Made by a program: the position numbers and the translations under genes | NCBI GenBank assembly: GCA_041396125.1 | Contig: JAWKZG010000026.1 | Location: 1 to 55,438 of the forward strand | DNA length: 55,438 nucleotides | Direction of reading: 5' to 3' | Source: JAWKZG01 sp041396125 | GTDB lineage: Bacteria > Pseudomonadota > Gammaproteobacteria > Competibacterales > Competibacteraceae | Notes under the pieces: generated by a model | Told to the model about the DNA's origin: nothing | The model's input: the letters and a program-made list of their open reading frames with translations, nothing else | Databases searched by the model: none | Part shown: in pieces, positions 42,562 to 50,900 of the stretch | Layout of the letters: each line of letters starts with the position of its first letter | Numbering within the stretch: the first letter of the stretch is position 1

Positions 42562-44520
42562 ATGTCGGTTTCCCCATCATCTGCCATCAAATATTTTGGC
42601 ACTGAAAGTCCTCCAGTGGCCACGCAACGTCTGCAGGCCGGTTTGTTGAGCGCCGAACTGGATGCCGGCAATCTGCGCTATATCCGCTACGGCGGGGTAG
42701 AGGTAATGCGGGCTATTTCCTATGTGGTGCGCGACAGTATCTGGGGGACGTATAACCCGACGGTGCAAAATCTGACTGTGCAACAGGACGAGACGCAGTT
42801 TCAGGTGTCCTATCATGCGATCTGCCAGGATGACAAGCAGGAAATTCACTACGATGCCCGTATTACCGGTCATGCCGATGGTACTTTGCAGTTCGAGGCG
42901 AGCAACGATGCCAAGACCGATTTCTGGACTCGCCGGGTCGGTTTTGTGGTGCTGCACGCACTGGATGGTGTGGCCGGGTGCCCGGTCGAAGTTCTGCATA
43001 CCGATGGCAGCAGCGAAAAATCAGTGTTTCCCGAATTGGTCGAACCCTGGCAGCCGTTTTTTGATATCCGGGCGCTGACCCACGAACCTGTGCCCGGTCT
43101 GCGAGTAGCCTGCACCATGGAAGGCGATACGTTCGAGATGGAAGATCACCGTAACTGGACGGACGCCTCGTTTAAAACCTATGTCCGACCGCTGGCGGCA
43201 CCAGCACCTTTTACAATCAAGGCGGGCGAGCGCATTGACCAATCGGTCAGCCTGAAAATCAGTGGTTCTGCGCCGACAGCGGCAAGCGAGACCGCAGGCC
43301 CGGTTACTATCATGTTGGGTGAAACATCCGGCGTAATGCCAAAGATCGGCCTCGGGGTGCATCCGCGCCGTGCCACCGCTGCGCTGGACGTGGCAGACTT
43401 GATCAAACAGGCTGGCCCGCAAGTCCTGATCTGCCATTTTGATCCCCGTGACGGGCATAATATCGACGATCTGCGTTGTTTCAAGAAACTGGGAGAGGCC
43501 AGCGAAGCTGATCTGGTGCTGGAACTGGTTGTTCCCTGCGAAAATGACTACCGTCAGGAACTGGCGGACATTGCCGATCAGGTTCGGCAGGCCGCTGTCA
43601 GCTTCAGCGCAATAACGGTTGCTCCGGGGGCGGATTTAATCGCTGGGGTGCCCTTTAGCGATTTCCCCAAAGTCCCCCCGTTGGGTGATCTATACCGGGC
43701 TGCTCGCGAGGTGTTTCCGGGCGTTACTATCGGCGGCGGCAGTTTTTCTTATTTCACCGAATGCAACCGTCGCCGGCCGCAAGCTGAAGATATTGATTAC
43801 CTGTCGCATGTTACCTGCGCGATTGTGCATGCTGCCGATGATCGTTCGATCACCGAGACCTTGGAGGCTGTGCCTTATGTGATCGCCACTGCACGCTCAT
43901 TCAGCGGTGGCAAACCGTATTGGGTCGGGCCGTCAGCGATTGCCTCCCGCCACAGTCCTTTTGGCGGGTCGCCGGCGCCGAACCCACACGGTGAACGTAT
44001 CACCATGGTGCGGCTTGATCCCCGCCAGCGCGGCCTGCTGGGAGCTGCGTATTATATGGGTTATATCGCCCGTATGGCGGCAGGTGATTTGGCACAGGTC
44101 ACGTTGTCAGCGCCGGTCGGTGAGTTTGGAATTGTTTACCGCAAAATGGATTGGGTTCAGCCCTGGTTTGATGATGCAAAGGCCCAGGTGTATCCGGCCT
44201 ATCACGTTATCGCGGGTATGGCGGCGGCGGCGGGTGCTGATCGGATTACTGCAACATCCAGTGCTGAGCGCGATGTGCTGGCACTGGCATATCGTGCTGA
44301 GCAGACGCTTGTGCTATGGATTGTCAATCTTGGCTGCGAAACACGCCAGATCAATATCGAAAGTTTGCCCGGCGGTGATGCCAGTATCTGTACGCTGGAT
44401 GCTGCCAGTTTCGAACAGTGTGTCAGTGTTGTCGAGGGTTTCGCGGCTACCCGTCGTACGCTCAGTGAACGCATGCTAAGTCTCGCGCCGTATGCCGTTG
44501 TGCGGATAGAGATCCGTTGA
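42562..44520 (+). CDS. D-apionate lactonase-like protein (ApnL family), predicted
   Basis: 652 residues, no signal peptide. Three parts can be seen: a beta-rich N-terminal domain (about 1-230) with RYIRYGGVEVMR, a WTDASFKTYVRPL block near 200 and mostly strands; a middle domain (about 250-560) with repeating strand-helix units like a TIM barrel (GLGVHPRR to PQVLICHFDPRDG, AITVAPGADL, TIGGGSFSYFTECNRRRP, WVGPSAIASRH); and a short beta C-terminal domain (about 570-652). This layout and these motifs match what I know of ApnL, the D-apionate lactonase of D-apiose catabolism. The match is from memory and was not searched. A glycoside-hydrolase-like role is the main alternative. Last gene of the cluster, behind GAGGAGG. 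Confidence 0.65.
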   Translation: MSVSPSSAIKYFGTESPPVATQRLQAGLLSAELDAGNLRYIRYGGVEVMRAISYVVRDSIWGTYNPTVQNLTVQQDETQFQVSYHAICQDDKQEIHYDARITGHADGTLQFEASNDAKTDFWTRRVGFVVLHALDGVAGCPVEVLHTDGSSEKSVFPELVEPWQPFFDIRALTHEPVPGLRVACTMEGDTFEMEDHRNWTDASFKTYVRPLAAPAPFTIKAGERIDQSVSLKISGSAPTAASETAGPVTIMLGETSGVMPKIGLGVHPRRATAALDVADLIKQAGPQVLICHFDPRDGHNIDDLRCFKKLGEASEADLVLELVVPCENDYRQELADIADQVRQAAVSFSAITVAPGADLIAGVPFSDFPKVPPLGDLYRAAREVFPGVTIGGGSFSYFTECNRRRPQAEDIDYLSHVTCAIVHAADDRSITETLEAVPYVIATARSFSGGKPYWVGPSAIASRHSPFGGSPAPNPHGERITMVRLDPRQRGLLGAAYYMGYIARMAAGDLAQVTLSAPVGEFGIVYRKMDWVQPWFDDAKAQVYPAYHVIAGMAAAAGADRITATSSAERDVLALAYRAEQTLVLWIVNLGCETRQINIESLPGGDASICTLDAASFEQCVSVVEGFAATRRTLSERMLSLAPYAVVRIEIR

Positions 44521-44613
44521 CGGGGCCAGCGCGCCATGTGACAACCGACCTGCTAACGGCACAATTCCGCTTGGTACAACAGCCGAGTTAGGGTAATATT
44601 ACGCTTCCCAAGC

Positions 44614-44704
44614 GGAGAGGTGCCAGAGTGGTCGAATGGGGCGGACTCGAAATCCGTTGACCTACTTCGTAGGTCCGTGGGTTCGAATCCCACCCTCTCC
44701 GCCA
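44614..44704 (+). tRNA. tRNA-Ser (anticodon CGA)
   Basis: A 91-base cloverleaf with encoded CCA. The acceptor stem GGAGAGG pairs with CCTCTCC, with discriminator G. The anticodon stem GCGGA/TCCGT holds the loop CTCGAAA, anticodon CGA at 44648-44650, reading UCG. There is a long variable arm (TTGACCTACTTCGTAGGTC), as expected for serine, and the T arm has GTTCGAATC. It lies 93 bases after the lactonase-like gene. Confidence 0.97.
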
Positions 44705-45428
44705 AAATTAATGATCTGGCTGCTTGTCCCACATCTTTTAGCGTTTCGCGCTAACACATCACTCCGGCTTTAAGCCCACAAATAAAACAAAAGCTGGAAC
44801 AAGCCCGCAGATTGCCAGCGATGGCTTGCTCTTGTTTTCTCTTGTTTTCTCTGATATATAAAGAATTGTGTTCGGCACTGTTGCGGATTCTTGCCTGTGC
44901 TATGGTAGTAAATAGCTTGGCGGGAAAGATGGATCCATTTTGGTTAATCTACGTGTTTTTTGAACGTGGCAACCCGTCAAACAGTATTGTGATTTAAAGC
45001 GGGGTTAGCCTGATAGTGAAATACCTACTACTATTTTTCGATAGTGCAGGTAATGTTACAAATGGCGGCTACTGTAAATAAGTTTATTGTACATTAGTGT
45101 AACTGTATGCCGTGTTGAGCTGGATCAATAGGGGGAAGCCGGTGAGTCGTTATTCTGGTTTGCTGTTATCAAATGTTCACTCAAGTGTCACCATGCATAT
45201 GCCGATCTTGGTTGGTAGTGAGGCCAGCATAAACCACGCTAAGAGAGCTTGGACGAACCGCCATGGCTATCCCAGAAGTCCCACTCTCCCCGCTACTGAC
45301 TCATGCCTGCTTGCTAAGTCGGTATACCGCCTCAAGTTGACAATTTTTGACTTAAAGAGCGGCTTTTTTCTGATAGAAATTAAAGCTGCTTCCTACATTC
45401 CAACTTTATTGATAATAAAAGACCAATA
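44705..45428. other. AT-richer intergenic region upstream of the giant surface protein
   Basis: 724 bases, clearly richer in A and T than the rest. Weak open frames inside (44812-44997, 45112-45429) lack ribosome sites and typical codon use, so I do not call them. A small hairpin TTAGCG/CGCTAA occurs at 44738-44754, a CTCTTGTTTT tandem near 44830, and several TGTAA/TTACA half-sites at 45055-45103 that could be regulatory. A promoter for the surface protein must lie here, but I cannot point to a good -35/-10 pair. Confidence 0.45.
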
Positions 45429-46406
45429 ATGTCTCAACGAATATTTTTTATTTTTTCAGTGGTGTTTTTTTATCTGTTTGGTGCAGCTAGTCTTGCTGCC
45501 CCTGTGCCGACAGCAACGCCCACATTACCCGAGTCCGCTTTTATCGGTGAGGGCTTTAATTTCACAGTCCCGTTTGATAACAATGGTGATCAGGTTGGTT
45601 ACGGGCCATTTATTGATTTAATTCTTCCCGCTAATGGGGCAGACGGGAGTGATCCTGATGACCTCGACGGTTGTACTTTTACAGATGCCCGCTACATTGG
45701 CATTCCGATTACCCGAGAAGAGTTCACCTTTCCAGCGACCGACGAAGGATTTGGCATTGGTAATATTGCTCATCCCTATGCCGTCGATAGCTCAGGTGAT
45801 CCCGTCATCGTATCCGGAACACCCGGCGATCAACTGAGTAGTACTGTTGCTGCCGTTTGGCTCGTTCACAGTGGACCAGCCACCGGCACCAGTGAGATAT
45901 CGGTGTCAGCTGCAGCAATCTTGCTAATCTAAATGAACCGCTGTTGTTTCCAGGCTCGTGGCGGTTTTCGTTTTGGTGCAGATCCGCTGGACAACCCTGC
46001 TGTTGATCCATCGATTGTGGGTGCTTTTGCCACTGATACGATAAATCCTACCTTGATTGCCCTGGAAAAAACCTATCTCGGCCCCGAGGACGAAACAGCC
46101 ACCGGGCCGAGCTATCCGCGCTGCTACCAGATTGATGTATTCATTGCTCCCGATCAGACAGTTGATGATTTGATCATTAGCGATGAGCTGGCCAACGAGA
46201 TCCAGTTTTTGCGGGTGATCGATTCCGGCAATCTGGCGGGTTCCGCCTGTGCCGGTGCCACTCCGACCACAGAACCGTATACAGCAACAACCCCCTCGAC
46301 TATTACCCCCGGCGGATTGCTGGAAATCGATGTGGGTGATATTACCGCTGATGCTGATCCTGATAGCGCCGATGCCACACTGTTGTTCCGAATTCTTCGT
46401 GCCTAA
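45429..46406 (+). CDS. Giant DUF11-repeat surface protein, N-terminal fragment
   Basis: Start of a very large exported protein. A signal peptide (about 1-23, ending SLAAP) is followed by an acidic, Asn/Asp-rich domain, NFTVPFDNNGDQVGYGPF, common at the N-terminus of huge DUF11 or isopeptide-forming surface proteins. The written frame has a stop at 45930-45932. Between about 45850 and 45945 the sense frame is shifted: alternate frames give LPFGSFTVDQP and NLANLNEPLLF, and ARGGFRFGADPLDNP continues in the original frame. So several indels here cancel out. The frame then breaks again near 46398, and the protein continues in the next fragment. Confidence 0.75.
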
Positions 46407-47838
46407 GCAAGATAATAGCCTCGGCGAAGTGCTTTCCACCGATAGCGGCGACGACAAGATATCGCCCAACCAGGCTTATGCCGAAGGCTCCTGGGATCCG
46501 ATCGACGCGGACGACTCTGAAGAAATCGCACGAGCTGAAATCACCGATCTGGGTGATGTCGGAACCCCGGAACATGAGCTGGAAGATCAGGCTATTGCCA
46601 TTCAGAAGAGCGTTGGCGTAGTCGGTGGTGGCGAGCCGCGGCCCGGTGCCATCCTGCAATACACCCTGACGTTTCAGGTATCAGATTATTTTGCATTCGA
46701 CGATGTGTTCATCAGTGATGTGTTGTCGGATGGTCAGCGCTTGTGCGCCAATACGGCCTTATCTGTCAATGTGGTCGCGTGTAGCGATGGTTCCATACCC
46801 GATTTTACACCGACCTTGATTTATACCGAAGCGGGCAACACATTGCCTGCCGCTCCAATTACCCCTGCAAACCTGAGTATCAGCGGCTGTTTTACTGGTG
46901 GTATCCCCGGTCCCGGCAGCTGCACCGACCCCACGTTGAACAGCACCAGTACCCCGCCGGATGACGGCTCGACTGTGCTGGTATTCGATATTTCCAGCGA
47001 GCTTTTAAACCGGGGCGCTGTTGACGAAATTATGCTGGGCGGTTGTGTTGGTGGTGGCGCCAATGCAGACTGCATTGGTTACGATGTGTCGAGAATGGTC
47101 CGACCACCGGCACGCTGGTGTTTTACGCGCAGGTGCAGGAAGAATTCAGTGACAATCCGCCAGGTGACAACACTTTCCGATTTGTCGGTCGACCAGGGCG
47201 ATATACTGATTAATGACGCCGACATCGATGGTCGGGTGCTGAATACCAGCACACGGCCTCAGGCTTGCCCTCCCGCCTCCATTGAAAACATCAATGGTGA
47301 CTGTCGCGAGGCCGATGATACGAGCACCCGGGTGGCGCTGAGTTTTGGCGATCTGAACAAACTGATTTTTGCTATCGATGGCACTCTCGCGCCCGATCCT
47401 GATAGCGGCTTTTCTGATGATCCGAACAGTCCCAACGATGGTCCGCAGTTACTGCCCGATGACGTCGTAACGTATCAGATCAGTTACACCTTGCCATTTA
47501 CTGACTTCGAGGGCTTGCGCCTGATCGACTACCTGCCGTTGCCGGTCTTGGATGCAACCGAGTTGGGTTTCGACGTCAATAATCCGCGCTGCAGTGATTA
47601 TGCTGATCCACTTGCTGCCGGTGTCACCTGTTTCAAGACAGTCGCTTTAGGCGGTGAGAGCACGACGGATACCTTTCTGGATTGTGCAACATCCGGCGCT
47701 CGGGTCACACCTTATGATCTGACGACTGATTTCAGCTTTAGCACTGACAGTGCTAGCAATTCTGCTATTTTCAATTTCGGCGAGTTTGATGACACGGCGA
47801 GCCTGGAAAACGCAAATCGTTCTCTTGTTGTCCGGTGA
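46393..47838 (+). CDS. Giant DUF11-repeat surface protein, second fragment
   Basis: Continuation in the +1 frame from about 46396 (VPKQDNSLGEVLSTDSGDD). It holds beta-sandwich repeats of the DUF11 kind: IQKSVGVVGGGEPRPGAIL then YTLTFQVSDYFAFDDVFISD, and later GPQLLPDDVVTYQISYTLPF. There are many Cys, such as SACAGA, GCFTGG and GGCVGGGANADCIGYD, unusual for these domains and confined to this part. Around 47085-47165 the frame is shifted; the neighbouring frame reads ENGPTTGTLVFYAQVQEEFS. It ends at 47838 by another indel, and the sense sequence goes on as VTASDDPFADGLFLTNQ. Confidence 0.72.
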   Translation, partial: FFVPKQDNSLGEVLSTDSGDDKISPNQAYAEGSWDPIDADDSEEIARAEITDLGDVGTPEHELEDQAIAIQKSVGVVGGGEPRPGAILQYTLTFQVSDYFAFDDVFISDVLSDGQRLCANTALSVNVVACSDGSIPDFTPTLIYTEAGNTLPAAPITPANLSISGCFTGGIPGPGSCTDPTLNSTSTPPDDGSTVLVFDISSELLNRGAVDEIMLGGCVGGGANADCIGYDVSRMVRPPARWCFTRRCRKNSVTIRQVTTLSDLSVDQGDILINDADIDGRVLNTSTRPQACPPASIENINGDCREADDTSTRVALSFGDLNKLIFAIDGTLAPDPDSGFSDDPNSPNDGPQLLPDDVVTYQISYTLPFTDFEGLRLIDYLPLPVLDATELGFDVNNPRCSDYADPLAAGVTCFKTVALGGESTTDTFLDCATSGARVTPYDLTTDFSFSTDSASNSAIFNFGEFDDTASLENANRSLVVR

Positions 47839-47904
47839 CCGCCAGTGACGATCCTTTTGCAGATGGTTTGTTCCTGACCAATCAGCTGAGAGTGGAAAAA
47901 CTCC

Positions 47905-50900
47905 ACCAACGGTGGCGATCAGGTTGTTGATAATATTGTTCAGATCCGGCTGCGTGAACCCTTACTGCTACTCACCAAAGGCATTTCCGCCAGCGACAAC
48001 CCGACCGCCGATGCCACCATCAGTCCTTCGCCCGCCACCCTGCCGGTTGACGGCGATATTTCGGCTGCTGATGGCGGGGACACGATCACTTACACAGTTA
48101 CCGTTGAGAATATCGGCGGTGCCCCCGCTTACGATGTGGTGATCACGGATCCCGCTGTTACCGAATTAAGTGCTTGTAGCATCGTCTCGGTTGCCGATGG
48201 CAACGGTACGCCAATCCCTTATCGTGATCCGGCCGATGTGAACGCTCCAGCCTCTCCCGGCTTGCCTATTCCCACAGATTTAAGCAACGGTATCAAACTG
48301 GATATACCTCTGGCTGGCAACGACGACGACCCGGCTGATGGCGGCGCGCCTTATGTCGAAGATACTGCCATCGTCACTTATAATTGCACCCTGGCCGTCG
48401 CGGTAGAACCTACGCAGCAGATCGATAACACGGCCTCAGTGACGTGGGCATCCCAGGATGGTGCCACCAATTTTCCACTCACTACCGACAGCGCAACGGT
48501 AACTATTGTCTCCCCGACTATCGACAAAACCGTAACCGCAATCACGCCGGGCTATGCAGGCGATCTGACTGAAGCCCAAATTGGTGAAGTCATTACCTAT
48601 CAGGTCCTTGTCTCTGTATCTGAAGGTACTTCTCAGAATGTAAGCTTTACCGATCTGCTCGATAACGGTCTGGCTTTCACGGATGTTGTTTCGATCACGC
48701 CGTCATCGGGTGATGTCACTACTGATGTCGCCGGTGGTTTTGCGGGCGTGCTGGCCAGCGCGGTTTTTGCCAACCAGGGTGGAGGCACACACCAACTTGA
48801 TCGCACTCTGACACTGGATTTTGGCACAGTTACCAATGCCAATACCGACGATGCCACAGCCGAAGCTATTACGATTGTTTACCGCGCCCGCGTTCTTAAC
48901 TGGACCAACAATAATCGCGGCAACAGCCGTAACAACAGTGCTACCTGGAGCTGGGGCAATCCAAATGGTGGTGACCCACTCAGCGTGTCCGACAGCGCGC
49001 CGAACGTAACCATCATTGAACCGGAACTGCAGGTCGTCAAAACACTCAGCGCAGCCACTGCTGATGCCGGTGACACGATCACCGTAACGCTCGATATCAG
49101 CCATACCGGTAGTTCCAACGGCGATGCGTTCGATGTAACGCTGGAAGATGTGTTGCCCGCTGGCTTAACGTTCGCCGGTGGTTTCAGCACGAGCGGCCTT
49201 GCACCCGATACAGGCCCTGCCCACGCAGGTGGTACGGTGACAGCCAGCTGGAACAGTATCCCAGATGGGAGCACCGCCCAGGTAAGCTTCAATGTGACTG
49301 TAGACGGCACGATTGCACCCGAGGAAACCATCCAGAATAGCGCCACAATCGAGTGGGAAAGTCTGCAGACTGCTGATCAGGGCGCATTGCCTCCATCGCC
49401 TAATAATACGCTTGACGTAGAGCGCACTGGTGACCCGGCTGATACTGGCGGGGCTGCAAATGATTACACGAATACAGATTCGGACAGCCTGACTGTGTCC
49501 GCTGCGACTGTCAGTAAAACGCTTGATAGCATCGCCCCCGGTGGTTCCGCGCCCAATATTACTGCAGGCGATACGGTGACTTACCGGCTCACGGTCACTT
49601 TGCCTGAAGGTACTGCGTCCGGACTCACTCTGAGCGACGCTCTGCCAGCTGGTCTTGCTTTCCAGAATGCAGTGCTTGACACCACTGGATTTGCCGGTTC
49701 GGTGTCGCTGGCTTCTGCTGTGCCTTCCGGCACTGTCGCTGTAGGTCAGACTGTAGCTATCACCTTCGGTGCCAGCACTACGGTGACAGCCGATAATAAC
49801 CCGGCCAATAACAGCTTCGCGGTTTTAGTGACTGCCCTGGTGGATGGTGCAGAAGCCGCTAACGATGGCTTGCCTGCTGTGCAGAACAAAACTAACGCGG
49901 TAACCCTCGATTACATAGGTAACAGCGGCACGATTCAGGACAGCGTCAGCGTCAATTTCACCGAGCCCGAGCTGGATTTAAGCAAGACCATGTCGCCTGA
50001 TACGGGCCTGCAAGCCGGCGATACAGTAACCATTACGCTGGATCTGGAAAATACAGGGACAGGTGCAGCACATGATGTCGTGATCACCGATGTGCTCAAT
50101 GATGACGGCTTGCTGTTCGATCTGAGCTCAGTGGCAGAAGGTACGACCGCTGCCGGTTATACCTATAACTTTGACGGTACTACAGTCACTTATACTGGCT
50201 CTGGCCCTCTGCTGGCAGGGGCCTCGATCCAGTTTACATTTACCGCCAATGTACTTGCTAACGCATTGACCGGCTCGACCTATACCAATACCGCGAGTGT
50301 TGCAGCGGATAGCCAGTCCGGTGTGGTCAGCGGTGAGCGTGCGGTCAGCGACACCGGCATGGATTCGGTCACTACTGCCTCTGCCACACAGGCCAAATCC
50401 ATTATCGCAACCTCCGAGAGCTGGACATCGGATACTGGCACGGTAGTCGGTGCAATTGGTGAAGTGATCACCTATCGACTGGCAATAACGGTCCCGGAAG
50501 GACTGACCCAGGCTGATCCTGCCACACCGATCATCACTGATACTCTGCCGGCGGGATTCCAGTACCTCACTGGTACAGCAACTATTCGCGCAGTGGCTGA
50601 CGTTGCTATCATTACGACTGGTGCGCTGCCGGTTATCGATTCTCCGATTACGCCTGATGTGAACGGCCAGACGCTGGAATTCGATCTGGGCAATATCCTG
50701 AACAGTGATAACGATGCCAATGATGAACAAATCATCATCGAATACGATGTACTGATACTCAATACCAGCAACAATAACCGCGATGACAGCAAAACCAATA
50801 CGGGTACGTTTACCTACCTGAACCGTGCTGGTAATCCGCAAAGTATTACAGCCTCGCAAACCCTGCGCATCGGTGAGCCAAGCCTGGCGCTAACCAAAGA

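Noticed and set aside
45279..45294. Partial copy of the tRNA-Ser 3' end as an attachment site
   Set aside because: Only about 16 bases with a gap and mismatches, and no integrase nearby; chance similarity is likely.
45112..45429. 105-codon open frame just ahead of the giant gene
   Set aside because: No ribosome site, atypical residues and no conserved motif; it lies in the AT-richer gap and overlaps the next start by one base.
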